Origin: Apteryx mantelli
Lineage: Eukaryota > Chordata > Aves > Apterygiformes > Apterygidae
NCBI RefSeq assembly: GCF_036417845.1
Contig: NC_089981.1
Span: 75,681,268-75,745,267 of the forward strand
Direction of reading: 5' to 3'
DNA: 64,000 nucleotides
Part shown: positions 1 through 12,520 of the stretch, one piece after another
How the letters are laid out: each line of letters starts with the position of its first letter
Position numbering within the stretch: the first letter of the stretch is position 1
The notes under the pieces: model-generated
Database searches by the model: none
Told to the model about the DNA's origin: nothing
What the model saw: the letters and a program-made list of their open reading frames with translations, nothing else
Made by a program: the position numbers and the translations under genes

Positions 1-3000
1 GACCTTAAGAACTCAGCATGATTCATGAGCTGTAAAACAGCTCAGCAAAACATGGCACTAACACAGAGAGTAGCCTGTATGTTTGATGCCAACTGCTAGA
101 GTTGCTCGTCTTTATGATTGGCATAACTGTGATGACAGGTCCTTGAAGGAGAATACAGCCCATTTCACAATGATACATTCACAGGATACCATGTCATCAT
201 CTGCATGTATGTTTAAGTTTTACTGCTGGGGAAGCCTTTATATGCTTAAAATTCAAGAGAGGAAAAAGACTTCAAGGAAGAAACCACCCATCATTCAGTA
301 TTTTTTCCCCTGAACAATAGAATAAATTAAATGAATGTGTGAAATAATAATAAGCAAATCATCACCCTTGCCCTGGCCAAAATGAAAAGGGCAAATCAAA
401 TGCATCTCCTAAAATGAATCTACAGTAAAGAAACAATTAAAAAAAAAAAAAAAAACACTATCTGCTTTAAGAATCAGTTATTCAAAATGAGTGAGGGAAA
501 CTATTTAAAAAGTAAAAGAACAAAGACGAAAAATATCAAATATAAGTGGTCAACAGTGATCATTGTGCAAACTCATAATTTTGGCATGAATACAAACAAC
601 CTATATGTGTGTATGTTGAGATTGGGAAAGTACCGAAATTAAATTGTTTCTAAAACTGAGAGATTCACTGGCTGTGCAACTCACCTTTGCCAGCATATAC
701 AACAAAACATATGTAAATGCACATACCTCTCAGGTGTGGCTAATAGCAAATATAGCTAACACTAGCCTCAGTAAAGGTTTTAAGTCCATAAGATATCTGT
801 CTTCCCTCCTCCTGTTATCTAATGCAACTATGATCATCCTGCCAGGCACTGTTGTATAACAGAAAGGCCTATGCTCATTTTTTAGGAATCCTACTAAAAA
901 TGTAACTGATATTTGCATGAACTCATAACCACAGACATGGAAAAACTAAATTATCTCTTCTGTACAGTCAACAATAAGCAACATTTCCAAACATAAGTCA
1001 CAAGAGAAGCATCAACTTGGAAAACCTGAATAATGAACCACAGGCAAAAGTCATACAGGGCTACATCCCCAATGATCTAGAGATGGTGTCCTCCCAAAGC
1101 TGAGAGTAAATAACTGACCGCTGTCCTACTACACTCACTTCCTGATTATATCCCACTCATTGCTGGTCTGGTTGATCTCTTGTCCAAAGAAAATGCTTTG
1201 TTGCTGGAGGATCTGGAGTTCCCCCTGATGTGAGATGCCTGCTCTGGAAACCCTTCATTGGGTCAAGGTGGTGGGCAGCCACAGTCCTAACAGCAGCCTC
1301 CCAGCCAGTCCTCTCCCCACTGCTTTTATGTCTAGGAAGATATGATGAGCTATTCAAACATTTTCAAACATGATTACAAACATTATACCCACCTCAGTTT
1401 TAAAGACCTTAGTAATTAGGGGTTTTTTTTAAACATGAATGCCTCAAACTCTTTTCTGTAAATAAGGCCTAATCCCTTAGCATTTTAAAGGCTAGCTCTG
1501 CAGCCTTTATTTTAAACGAAGTATGAGGTCTAATGCACTGGCACACATTTCTAAACTCCTTAAGGAATGGTGCAAGCAGTAGAGTGGGTAGTCCAAAGAA
1601 TAAGAGTCAAATATACAACTTAAAGATTAAAAAAAAAAAAAATCCAAACTGGGAGCAAGCAGTTCAGGAAGCAAACAAGACAGCAGCTAGCATGTTATCA
1701 GAGCAAGGAAATCAGCAACAAAGATCAAAATGGTGTCTCAGCATACTAATGTTGACAATGTCTGTGAGTCCCAGTGCTCAAAAAGACCACAGCAGTAATC
1801 TTGGCACAACACATCCAGTCAGCAGCAGTTTACTTGCAGGGTTCAACAGGAAACCCTCACATTTATCAACTCTGCTCCCTAATCAGTATATGTCACTGCA
1901 CTCCATAGAAGCTAGTGTTGTGTTAATTTATCAGCAAATAGAGGACAGAATAAAAATGCAACTTCTATCTTCTTTTGAGTCATTTATTTCCTTCAGTGCT
2001 TTATTTTTCACCCTACATGATAAAATACAAGAGATTGTAGCTTGAAATTCCAGAAAGCAAAATGAAGAAAAAGGTAAATCCAGATTAAACTCATGTTTGG
2101 TGCAAGTGTACAAGCCCTGATTCTACAATCAGTCCAACAGGGCTGACACTTCGACCTGCAGAGTCCCCCTAACTTCTGCACGACTCCTCGCAAGCACAGG
2201 GATCTGCTGCCACAGATCAGACCAGAGGAGCACTCCAGCAGCTCCCTCGAGCGTGGGCTCCCAAGTACTTTATAACCTCCTGATGAAGGAGGGCTATATC
2301 CAGAGCAGGCTGGTTTGTTTTTCCCCCCAGTTCTCACTTGCAGAAGCTGATTGAAATGCAATCCAATTGTTCGTATGAAATACAGTCCAAACACAGTAAG
2401 AGTCAGGCCCTGAATTTGCAAAGAAGGGAACCTAAAGTCTTCATGGATTCATTACCTACATCCTAACCATCACTCTGTTTTATTTACTGGTTCATTGGCT
2501 CTGGCCTTGGGTCAGTGCATGTTAGCATAATTCCACAAAAGTGGAGTTCGTACACATTCTGTTCAAATTTGTTTAATTAAATGGTTAAAGTTTAAAAGTA
2601 AATATATTAAATTAGATGGGTTTTGAAGTTGAGACAGAACAGATAAGCCGCTTCAAAAAAAAAAAAAGAGAGAGAGAGAATTAATATGCTGTCTGTGTCT
2701 GTGACGATTTTCAGCTTAGGATCTCAAAGCAGGGAAGGAAGAGGCATCACTTAGTACAGCTTTGCCAGTATGTGTCAGTATGCAACAGTGGTTTATTACC
2801 ACACAAACAGTATTGCATGAGAGCTCAGAGCAGTGCAAACAGAAATATCTAGCCGAAACCAAAGGAGATGGCACCATGTAATGTACATGGACTGTATAAA
2901 TAGCACATGGTTACAAAGTGGAGTTGTATAGGGCTGCTAGTTCTGTAATGAACACAAGTGGTCAGGGTGTTGGTTTGCATCTCAGATGAAAAACAACTGC

Positions 3001-4000
3001 CCTGGAGCTAGTGTCCTTAACACTATGCTGGGTCGGTGTAACCGCAAAGGGAAAGGTGTCTCCTGCAAAGCCAGCAGCACCAGATCCTGCAGCAGCACGT
3101 CAGGGTGTTCACTGGATGTCTTTTTCAAGAGGAGAGGGTGACCTGACCTGGCTTGTGAGTTGTATCTGAATCAAAGCACAGGCTGAGATGGCAGTTCAGA
3201 ACAAGAAGTGAAAGAAGAAGGAAGAGAAATACAACTTCTCACAGCTAAAGATTCCTTATCTAGGAGCCAGAAATCAAAATTGTTCTTCATGCTGTTACTG
3301 TGTAATACTTACATTACAAGAAGACAGCTATGTTTTTTCTCTGTTTGATTAGTCTAAACAAATCAGTCTTGGATTTTTTTCCTAGTTGCTTCCTTCCCCT
3401 GCAAAGTAAAATAAAAATAAAATATTTAATGCAATTAAAAATGTTGGTATGAAAGTGCACTTTATAAAATAGCATTCTGGATCATTTTTAATATCTCTTT
3501 TTGAGCCCAAGGAAGAAATTTGCCAAGTGAATTCCTTGCATCTCAGAAACTTATTGCAAGCTCTGACTGGAGAACATGTGAAATATGACATGCCAACATT
3601 CTCTCTGTTTGAGCATACTGTACTTCAAGTCAGACCTGGGCAGGAAACAAAGATCAGAGCCATGTTCTGCATGCTTTTTACCTAGGGGTCTTGCAAAAAA
3701 AAGAACCAACTGTCAAGAGCAAATCATCAAAAAGCAGATATAAATCAAACTGCTGTGCTCAAATCATGCCTAAATAGTTTGCCTATGATGATAACATCAG
3801 AAAGATAAAGAATGAACAGTTAGCTTCATTCAATCCCTGTTAAAAACATGGCTGTGGCAGGACAGTAACTACACATAAAACAAAAGGTCCTTGTGATAAA
3901 GTTATGCTCCTAAATACAGACCATTGAGTCAATTAATGTTTACTTAAGTACTTGTCATCTAAAGAAGGAGCAGAGAAAACGATCAACATAACCAAAAGCT
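1..4000. other. A+T-rich non-coding stretch, no gene seen
   Basis: I recognise no exon or RNA gene here. The longest open frame (1533-2045, 170 codons on the plus strand) has low-complexity lysine-rich and serine-rich composition, matches no family I know, and crosses a 14-A run, so I treat it as chance. Simple sequence includes A17 at 439-455, A14 at 1629-1642, and A13 followed by GA repeats at 2655-2680. The part at about 2.1-2.3 kb is somewhat richer in G+C but shows no motif I can name. Confidence 0.7.
2655..2680 (+). repeat. poly-A followed by (GA)n
   Basis: Thirteen A residues run directly into about six GA units. It is a simple repeat. It could be the tail of a decayed retrocopy, but nothing upstream supports that. 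Confidence 0.8.
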
Positions 4001-4510
4001 TGTGACACCAATTTGCATCCAGTTCCAAGTGCATGTTTTATTTATTTTCAATCAGGATCAATCAGAAAAGAAAATAATCAATGAAGTCGCAGTCATGAGT
4101 GGTATTTGGCCATCTGGGGGCCCCAGTATCTCTCAGCCTGCATTGGAGGCAAGGGAAAAGAATTTTTTTCAAGAGCACGGAGGAGCTCCATATGGTTGAG
4201 ATCAAAGGTGTTGCTGGGTGCATGGTTCTGCTTTATTGCCAGGCACTGCTGTTAATTAGAAAACAAGATCAGAGGCAGTATTAAAATCCAATTAAATTGA
4301 TATGAACAGATTGCCAAGTGATGTTCACTAATGTATAATTGAGCACCATGCAAATTTCGGTGGCTGCCTTTTGTTTTTTCTCCCCTCACTCTGGAGTGAA
4401 TGATGAAGCTATGAAGTTTTTCCTCGTTGTAAAAGATAAACAAGTTAATGCAGTGATCTAGGGGGTATTACTTCAGTGATTGATGAAAATGAGAGTGGAA
4501 TATTAACGTG
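4000..4510. promoter_or_regulatory. Candidate conserved non-coding element with homeodomain and octamer sites
   Basis: The composition is balanced and free of simple repeats, and binding-site cores are dense: TTAATTAG at 4252-4259, CAATTAAATTG around 4290-4299, TAATTGAG at 4336-4343, ATGCAAAT at 4348-4355, and a reverse octamer ATTTGCAT at 4011-4018. The TAATTG and octamer sites lie five bases apart. This is typical of tissue-specific enhancers near developmental genes. The octamer alone means little, because other copies occur elsewhere in the window. The call is an inference from texture. I have no alignment, and the target gene is unknown. Confidence 0.4.
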
Positions 4511-4739
4511 TGACTTTTGGGGGGCTTCTTTTATTATTGTTGTTTTTGTTATTCTTGTTATGGTGATATCCAAAAACATGTGCAGATCCTTCATCATTCC
4601 ATCATTTCAAATACAGGGAAAGTTCCTTTGTAGTTAGAGATTTGATTTAAACAATTACAAAACCATGAATATTTCAAGTGACAGGCCTGCTACTGCTGGA
4701 AATTAACTTTTCTCAAGAACTATATGGACTTTATACCGT

Positions 4740-4972
4740 ATATCTTTGTTTAGAATCCGCAGCTTCTATTAAATTTAATTACTTCCCTGTGCAGCTTTAT
4801 ATTGAGGGTGACTTCAAAACGAGGGCAGCAGCTATTAAATTTAATTACTTTCCCCTGAGGCTTGCATAGTAAAGGTGCATGGTTAAGGTGCAGCTACTAA
4901 ACAAGAGTAGCTTCTAAACAAAGATATACAATATTCATACCATATATATTTCTCCTTTTCTATCGCTCTGTC

Positions 4973-5014
<42 letters not shown>

Positions 5015-5045
5015 CTAATCAAAGATCTACAATATTTAAACTGTC
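4740..5045. repeat. Internally repetitive block with a duplicated homeodomain-like motif
   Basis: CTATTAAATTTAATTACTT occurs exactly at 4766-4784 and again at 4832-4850, 66 bp apart. Each copy is preceded by a GCAGC-type string and followed by a similar pyrimidine-rich string, so about 40 bp are duplicated. Two weaker relatives follow, GCAGCTACTAAACAAG at 4891-4906 and GTAGCTTCTAAACAAAG just after it. A third echo (AAAGATMTACAATATT) lies on both sides of the TA repeat, near 4920 and 5023. Each main copy contains the homeodomain-type core TAAATTTAATTA. The block looks like old local duplication inside possible regulatory sequence. Confidence 0.6.
4977..5011. repeat. (TA)17 microsatellite
   Basis: An uninterrupted TA dinucleotide run of about 34 bp. 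It sits between the two AAAGATMTACAATATT echoes. Confidence 0.95.
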
Positions 5046-6420
5046 TCTCTGTTTCTCTCTCTCTTTGAATAGCTCACATGATTCCACTCACAATTCATAT
5101 AGATTTCAACATGACCAGGCTTTATAAAGAACAAAATTCCAGGATATAAAATTAATTAAAATATTACAGAAATTCTTAAGTCTTTTGGAACGATGCTTCT
5201 TTGTTCGGAGCCTACTATGAGGAATAATTGTAAGCCCACAAATAAGTGATAACTGTCATCCTTCCAAAAATCAATGTATTAATATCATCGTATTTTATCT
5301 AACCTATCATTTGTTAACTGTGAAGATGCACTGAGGTAAAAGCTGGTTTTCAAAATGGGATCAAAGTTAAGAATGCATGAAAGACCAACAAATCAAACAC
5401 AGTAATGTCTGACATGCTGTTCACGAGACATTTTTGAAGTTTTAGGAAATTGTTTAAATCCTTTTGAAAGGAGAACCCCTTTAATCAAATAATGTTAGTT
5501 GTGCCTGTGAGCAGAGAAGCAAAACTGCTGTTGTATTTGTTCTTGCGTAGGGATGCGAAGCCATTTGGTGTGTCTGGGCTCACCAGTGCAGTGAGGACAA
5601 TGCAAGGACCGCTGCAGGTGTAGGCAGAGGGAAGGGTGGGCTCTGTAAAACAGTTATGGTTTTCATCCCTTCGTTCCATTTTAGATGAACACCATAGGGC
5701 GTTATGCTGTCAATTTAATCTCATCCCACTAGGTCGCTGGCCATTTATGCTTCATCGCAGTGCACCCCTTGTCTATATAAGGAACAGAGCATCAGTGGGA
5801 ATCTGTGTAGCATCTCTATCTTAAGGATAATTTAAAATCTTTTGCAAAATTAATATTAAACACTAGAAATTCTGCTACACTGCAAGCAAATGAAGAGGCT
5901 GTGCTGTGTTGGATGCAGTTCCAATATTAACTGAAAGAACTGGATTCTACCTGCATTAAGGAAAAAGGAAATGGTATCAGTGACTTCAGGAATGTTAAAT
6001 AATCTCCCCAAGCATGTATAAAAGAAGTTTTATTGAAAGAGAGAAGTTAGGTAGCTCACCACTCAATCCCAAGCATAAATGTGTTTTTACATGAAAAACT
6101 AGAGCGATGATCAGAAGCATTAAAATACTTCTGCTTAAAATTCTGGGTGCACATACAGAAATGTAAAGCATTAAAATGTTTTGTTAGAAATTTTAAAAAA
6201 TTAAAATGGCCTTAAGAAATTGTGAGGGGAATAGCATGCCTTTATTTCATTTTTTTTCCTCATTCTTCAACTAAAAAAATGAAAGGAATGATTTATTTTT
6301 ATTAGTTTGGTTTGAGTATTTCAGAGGGCTGTGAATTTCTCTTTGTCCCCCCCTTCCCTTTGATGTATACTTTACCTTCTTTGTGTTTCTGCATTTTGCT
6401 TTCAAAAAGGTCCGGTAGAA
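5045..6420. other. A+T-rich stretch, no gene seen
   Basis: Only short chance frames are present. The part at about 5.52-5.82 kb is less A+T-rich and could hold a small conserved element, but no motif stands out. A CCCCCC run lies near 6348. Confidence 0.65.
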
Positions 6421-6810
6421 GCCATCCTAGTACCTCATTGAAAATGTTGCTTTAAAGTTTCCATGTCTGACAGAGAGTTCTGGTTAAGATGCTAATCAGC
6501 CATGCTAGAGGCTCCATAACTCTTTCCTTGCCAAATGCCTATGTTCAGTGGGAGGACTTAATTGATCGATGGATTTTGCAAATAACTGTCAAAAGAGATG
6601 AGTCCCAATTCTGAATCAGAACACATTATTTGCTGTCCCATTATAGATTAGGAAATAAGCATGATGCAGGGAAAGCAGAAGATTTTTCTGAGGGCACTTT
6701 TCCTCCATTCTGTTCTTTGGCAAAAGACCTGTTTAATTATTGCCTGTTTATACAGCTCTTTGGGCCCTTGGACCTTGACTGTGGTGTCAAAGAATTACTG
6801 TAATACAGAG
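6420..6810. promoter_or_regulatory. Candidate conserved non-coding element
   Basis: This unique-looking sequence carries several homeodomain/TALE-type cores, including CTAATCAG, CTTAATTGATCGATGG and AACTGTCAAA (a TGTCA/TGACA core), plus TTTAATTATTG near 6733. There are no simple repeats and no open frame of note. The call rests on motif density alone. Confidence 0.33.
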
Positions 6811-8430
6811 AAGGGGAAAAAGAATGAAGAGGAGTAATTAAAGGAGGAAAGACAATGAAACATGCTAGTCAAGGAAAACGATCATCAGTTTACCCACAGT
6901 TATACTAATGTGGTGTCTGGGACACAGAATTTCTGTTCAAGACCTAGAGAAGGAGATGACAGCTATTGCAGTTGTGATGAAGCTGTGCTCTTGCAGCAAG
7001 TCCATGCTACTGGTTGTCATTTAGCCATAGTAGTGCTGTGGTCACAAAGGCTAACCCAGCTTACTCATTTAAAACTAGCTGAGTCTCTCTTCATAGCACG
7101 GCACTTAGCAAGGAAGACTGGCCATGGAAAAGCACCTCTGCATGGGGAAATGAGTACAAAAGCTGACCTTTTAAAGGAGACAACTGAATATAATAATGAT
7201 GAGGGAAACAGAAGATGGAGAGAGCACATGAATAGCTGAGGTAATGCAAAAGTAAAATTTGCAATGATAACATCCCTAATTCCTTCTACTTTTTAACCTC
7301 TAGAAAACAGGTTTAAGTATTTCACCATAATATTTGATCCCAAGCCCCATGAAATGAATGTCTGTAAGTTGACTGCAGTGAGCTCTGGATGGCTCTTTGG
7401 TTTTCAAACAGTAGCAAGATTCATTTTCTGACTGTGCAAAAGTACTGGCTTTGATCTCACTTTTTTCTGTTCATGAAGAAGAACAATTAAGCATCAGCAG
7501 CTCCATCCTGGGTAACAATTAGCTCTGTTGTATGTCCCTCTATCTCTATGGGCGAACGCACAGAGTACATTTAAAAGAGCACATTTAAAAGACTCCATGC
7601 TGAAAATTAAGATCATCATAACTAGTCAACATTGCAATTGGTGCAGCTACTACGGACAAGCTCTTTTTCACTTTCTCAGTGCAAGTCTTTCCCTTTGAAC
7701 TCTAGGCTTCATTATCTCCCAAGCTTTACATATTGGATGAATGGATAATTTAATACTATGCTGTCAGTGGCTTTAGTGTGAAGTTTGTCTTTAACAGAAA
7801 GCTAACTGCTGATCTTCAGACACAAAGCCCAAGAAGCTATCAGCAGAGTTCAAAATTAGCTGAGATCTTATGGCCTGAGGCCACCCTGGTAACTAATGGC
7901 AATTTTACAATCATTAGTTTTTGCCTGATGGGCCAGTAGTAAGTGGGACCATGATCATGACCCAAATCTAAAAAAAAGGCCTCCGGGCCCAGCTTTTTGT
8001 CAGATTATGGCTTTACTTACCTAAGCTGGTTTTATCTTATTACAGTGTGTAAGCTGTGGTAAGCTTGATACAGACAGGATGGAAGAAAAGAAATCGACCT
8101 AACCTTAGCAGGGTATTAATCACAGGAAAAAGGTTGGGAGAAAGGATCTGGGGTACAAATCAGCATTGTCCATGCTGGTCACTACTTGATGAACTACAGA
8201 TTTGAATCCCATTTTGTCCTATCATATTCATTTGTAAACTGCCAAACACTGTAAATATGACATAGGATTTCTACTTTGAAAATAAGTTCCTTAGCTGAAT
8301 ACCTTGGTTTATATGCTTTGGTTTATATACTTTCCTAACAGCACGTTTTTTAAGATGTTTGCAGAGAAGACAAAATCCCTCTAAATAAAAACTTTCCAGG
8401 CCTTACTTCTGGAATGATTTTTAGTTTTTT
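6810..8430. other. No gene seen
   Basis: A 125-codon plus-strand frame (6862-7239) has no recognisable domain and lies in ordinary A+T-rich sequence, so I do not call it. A short motif-rich stretch near 7.87-7.93 kb contains paired CTAATG/CATTAG cores. Nothing else stands out. Confidence 0.65.
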
Positions 8431-8434
8431 AACT

Positions 8435-8472
8435 AATGGCTATACATTAGTATAATGGCTATACATTAGTAT
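8435..8472 (+). repeat. 19-bp perfect tandem duplication
   Basis: The unit AATGGCTATACATTAGTAT is present twice head to tail (8435-8453 and 8454-8472) with no mismatch. The lack of divergence suggests a fairly recent slippage or end-joining event. A weaker echo pair of TTTGGTTTATATRCTT lies just upstream at about 8303-8333. Confidence 0.95.
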
Positions 8473-8824
8473 AAATTTCAGGGGGAAAAAGAAAACAAGA
8501 CACCTTGCTTTCATCACGCAGCTTTTCTTTTAGTCTCCTTCCATCCCCTTGAATTTTCCTTTCTGTGTTACCATCACAGTTTCTGCAGAAGGAGGAGAGG
8601 GTGCCCACGCAGCTAGACAAGCTTGGCAACAACCAGCTCAAGGCACAGGCAAAATAGGCAGCTGCAAGCCAAGGACTGGCTTCTCCACCTAAGCCTGAGG
8701 AAACAGAGGGGAGGTGCCCGAACCATCCTCACTTCACGTCTGCACGAATCTTTTCTGCTACATCCTGGTGGCAGGCTCCTTTAGGGAGCTGTGGTTTATA
8801 GACTGTATGGGGTTTATAGACCGT

Positions 8825-8960
8825 GCGGTGTCCAGCCGTTTGGTGGCCCTCCTCTGCACCTCTGTCCTTCTCTTCACTGACAATGCCCTTTTGTTCAGAG
8901 CTCTCCTCTTCCCGGCCTCGATCCTTCTTTTGTCCCCTTTCAGCACCAGAGTTGGGTATA
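8825..8960 (-). mobile_element. Possible old CR1 scrap
   Basis: The string TGGTGGCCCTCCTCTGCAC followed by TGTCCTTCT resembles the segment of reverse-complemented avian CR1 where 'tttgt.gccctt..ctggac' is followed by a TGTCCTTCTT-type string. The intact CR1 in this window has a comparable TTTGTAGCCCTTCGCTGGAC at 35360-35379. Outside these strings the match fades. It may be a heavily decayed copy or a chance pyrimidine-rich resemblance. Just upstream, GGTTTATAGAC is repeated 19 bp apart. Confidence 0.3.
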
Positions 8961-10170
8961 GCCTGCTGGACCCAGTAAGATGTGGGCTGTTAGCAACAAG
9001 TTCCCAGTGGAAGGGAGAAGGAGGAAAAAATGATGGGAGAAGAAGGGAAAGTGGAAGAAATCATGCAAGAAACAATGAGAGGGACTGGAGCCCAGCAAAA
9101 CCCCACTAGTAACTGTTTTTTAATTACAAGAAATCAACATAAAACTTCTGATTTGATACACCTGAAAAAATGTTAAATAATTTCAATGAAAGCAAATTCT
9201 TTTTTTTATATTATAATATGTTGCACGATAGAAAAAAATTTCCCAACCATCTCTAATTTTCAGCAATTGATATGAGCAAGCATGAGTCTTTGAATAAGTG
9301 TTGCTGCTGTGTGAATAGAAAGAAAAATATCAGGTTTTACAAACATTCAGAATTTAATTTCTAAAATTTGATTTCTGTGGCCACTAGATTGCATATTGTG
9401 ACCTCCTTTATAGTTATTCATGTTTCTTCTGAGCTCAAAAATTTCTACTCGATTAACACATCTCTCTTTGAAAGCCCCGGGGTTTTGGGGGAGTGACAGG
9501 TTGATTACTGGAAAGAACAATGATGTAGCAGAAACTGATTCTCAGGTGCTGCATACAAGTAACAGAATAATAGATAAAGTGTTCTGGGACTGTATAGTAA
9601 ATACTATCCAAGCAGTTCTCACCCAGGAAAGGGTTATTTGTGCTTTTGTGACTACTAAGAAAATAGAGGCATAGGTTGCTGGTAAGAAGAGAGAAATGAT
9701 GGAAAGCCTAGGCTTGTGCAAAGGAGGCCCAGCTCTTGTCGGTGATCTCTTGCACACTTTTTCTGTGGTTCATTTTCTTCAACTGTAAATAAAGTTCAAC
9801 TCTATCTACCTAATATGTCAAAGCTGTAAGAATTAACGTTTACAAGCTGTCCTGTCACCCAAGATTATAAGGCAACATAAGTACAGATTACTGCTGATAC
9901 CAAATGACAGATTTAGCACAAACAATGCCTATTTTCTCCTTACATACCTAAGATGGGCTATACAGTGCTTACTAAATGAAATGATATAGATTGTCTCACT
10001 GTATTTCCTAACCTCACCATACTGTTTTCTTTACCCATCACTGCATACTTGCTTGTCTATTCTATGCTTCCTTTAAACATCTTCTGCAGCCACACAAACA
10101 GCATGGGGAAGTAAATGGACCTGGTCTAAGCAACCAGCATAGCCACTGGTATTTTCCTGTCTTTTGTCTT
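8960..10170. other. A+T-rich stretch, no gene seen
   Basis: Chance frames only. Short T and A runs occur near 9201-9240. No motif or repeat family is recognised. Confidence 0.65.
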
Positions 10171-10176
10171 ATTTTT

Positions 10177-10280
10177 AGATTGTAAATTCTTTGGGGCAGG
10201 GATAATCATTTTGTTCTCTATTTCTGCAGAAAATTAATCACCTGATCTAGATTAGACCTCCAGATGCAACAAGAATAAAC
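10177..10280 (+). mobile_element. Fossil retrotransposon tail (family A)
   Basis: The sequence begins AGATTGTAAATTCTTTGGGG followed by CAGGGA, continues with TTTTGTTCTCTATTT, and after a gap has CCTGATCTAGATTAGACCTC and AGATGCAACAAGAATAAA. This order matches a repeat tail I remember as common in turtles, crocodilians and birds. In it, a GATTGTAA...CTTTGGGGCAGGGA box is followed by a CCTGATCT...GGGCCTCTAG...AATAAATA end, like L2/MIR-type 3' tails. I cannot give the library name with certainty. Divergence is high, so the insertion predates birds or is very old within them. Confidence 0.55.
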
Positions 10281-11985
10281 TTAGTAAGATGAAGAAAATG
10301 AAATTGTTTCATTAGTGTATTCAAACAAATAGAAGAATAATATTGATCATCACAAGACAACAAAAATGTTATTCAGTGTCCCCTTTGTGTGAGAGTGTAC
10401 TATTTTTATTTGAACATTTTGTAATAACAGACAGTTAAAAACTTTTCTGACTTGGCAAACTCAACAGTATTGTTCTTCTGAGCTTTGGGAGCTACTTATT
10501 ATTCAAAAAACATGATACAAGAGCTATCTCCAGCAGCATGGCGCAACCATAGATCCTTCCACCTAGGTGGTTCTTTGGAGGAAATGGGCAATGGACATCA
10601 GGGCAGCAAGTATAACCCAAAGTCCTCCTCTTGCCACTGCAAAAGCTGACGGCAGCATCTTCGGAGGAAAGAAAGCAGGCAAGGCTGGAGCCATGCCTTC
10701 TCCAGGAGATGGACTGGTCCCCACATCCTCTCAGCCGGCAGGGAGACAGCACATGGACTGCTGAAGTTAGACAGTTCTGGCCCAATATTTCAGTGTTACT
10801 AAGCATAGGAAACAGGTCAGCAAAGTCACTGACCGACTGGCCACTCTTAACATAATCACCTCTTAGAAGTCCTGCTGCTGTAGCATCCATGCCTAAACTT
10901 CAGTTCATTCTCCTGGAGCTTGTTTGGGTCTGAAGTGAACTAAAAATCAGTGAACATTTATTTTTGTCACTCACAGAGGAGCTAGGACTATGATCCCACA
11001 CAGGAGTGGGTTTATTGAGAAAGAAGTTGCCATTCAAAAGTTGAACTGTGGTTCAACTATTTTGGAGAAACAGAAGCAGATAACACAGTGCTTTTCTTCA
11101 TAGTGAATATGCTAGCTGGCTATTGCAACAAAACCTAAGATCTATCTAAATGATCATACACTTTCTGGAATCTGTGGGATGAAGTGAGGAAAGAATAAGG
11201 ATGTTAGGTGAGAAAGGTAGAAAGTGTTCTAGTACATTTTTTTAATTAATTCTGCAGCTTGAATGAGAACTACTCACCTGGACTAGTACATTATCAAGCA
11301 ATAAATGAGCACAGTGGCTAATGCTGAAATCAAAGTGAGGCACCTCTGACTTATACAGCCTACACACATATTTAGTTGGGTTCAGATACACTGGCCTGAT
11401 CTTAATGGCCCAGTCTCAGATCTGCTCACCTACTCCCAGCATTGGAAGGCAAAGTGAATTTGGATGCTGCTGACTAAATAAACCATGTGGGAGTATGTCT
11501 TTCAGACACAGATGGTATTAGTCCTCCTAAACTAATGAGAGCTTGGCAATCGTAAGGGGGGCAGGAACAGGGGGAGGGGCAGCCAACCCCAAATGGGGAG
11601 GCAGCACTCAGCAGTGGATTCCAGGAGAAAACAACATGGTTACCAAAGACAGACTTTCTGCAATTTTTGCTTGTTAATGTGATTAAATGATTTGGGTTGT
11701 TCAGAAAAAATTACTGAATCAACACTTCTCTTTGCAAATGATGCAGCTTTATTGAAGAGAAAGGCACAGTCTACTGATGTTGCCAGTCCCCTGGTGAGAG
11801 GTGAAAGTCAAGAAGGAGATAGGACATGGTTTTCACTACTGATGCAACTGTTACATGGCAACTGACTGCTCCACACACCAGCCTGCCTCACACCCCAGCA
11901 ATCTCCCGTTTGGGCACCTCCTGTCATTTAGTATCTGGGAGGTTGGATTTGATCTTGTAAAATCCACCTACCTGGTGATGAACTT
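10280..11985. other. No gene seen
   Basis: Overlapping frames on both strands at 10.49-10.89 kb (up to 132 codons) sit in a slightly G+C-richer patch and match nothing I know. The section at 11.55-11.61 kb is G-rich. No RNA gene or repeat family is recognised. Confidence 0.6.
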
Positions 11986-12045
11986 GCACTGATTTATGGG
12001 ACATCTAAAGAGGTTAGGTGCCCAAATCCTGTTGTTCTCAGCAGA
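11985..12045 (+). mobile_element. Possible fossil amniote repeat piece
   Basis: GGTTAGGTGCCCAAATCCTG resembles the 'TTAGGCGCCTAAATCCCAT' box of an old repeat frequent in turtle and bird genomes, and it follows a CACTGATTTATGGGAC string. The resemblance is short, so the assignment is weak. Confidence 0.3.
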
Positions 12046-12520
12046 GCTTAAGTTGCTTTGAAGGTTACAGCCTCCTTCCACTGTAAAAGCAGCCCCTCAA
12101 GGTGTGAGTCAACAGCCACTGAAGCAGTGGAAAGATCCTCATCAGCTTCACTGGGGGCATTCCCAGATCCTAATTGCCCAATTAAATGGCCTTCCTAACA
12201 CGACTGCTATACAAATAACAACGTTTTAGCTGCTTAAGGAATGCATAGAAAATGAAATTGAACAAATTACCCCAGGAAGAGTGGTGGTAATCAGTGACAA
12301 TGAAGTCTTCTTTGGAGAAGCTTGAAAATTTTTTCTGACATTATTTTTAGCTGCCATCCTAGAAATTATTGACTTTTAAACATAATTTTGAATTCTGCTC
12401 TTATATTGTTTATCCCTCCAGTTATCTGCTTTCGAATATGGATGAATGTACTGATTGAAAATTAAATATAAATATCTATGTACTTTATATATTTAGTAAC
12501 AAACACATACACACACGTAC
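12045..12520. other. No gene seen
   Basis: Mixed-composition non-coding sequence with nothing recognised. Confidence 0.6.

Noticed and set aside
1533..2045. 170-codon plus-strand open frame
   Set aside because: It has low-complexity composition, spans a poly-A run, and matches no known domain. It is consistent with chance in 64 kb.
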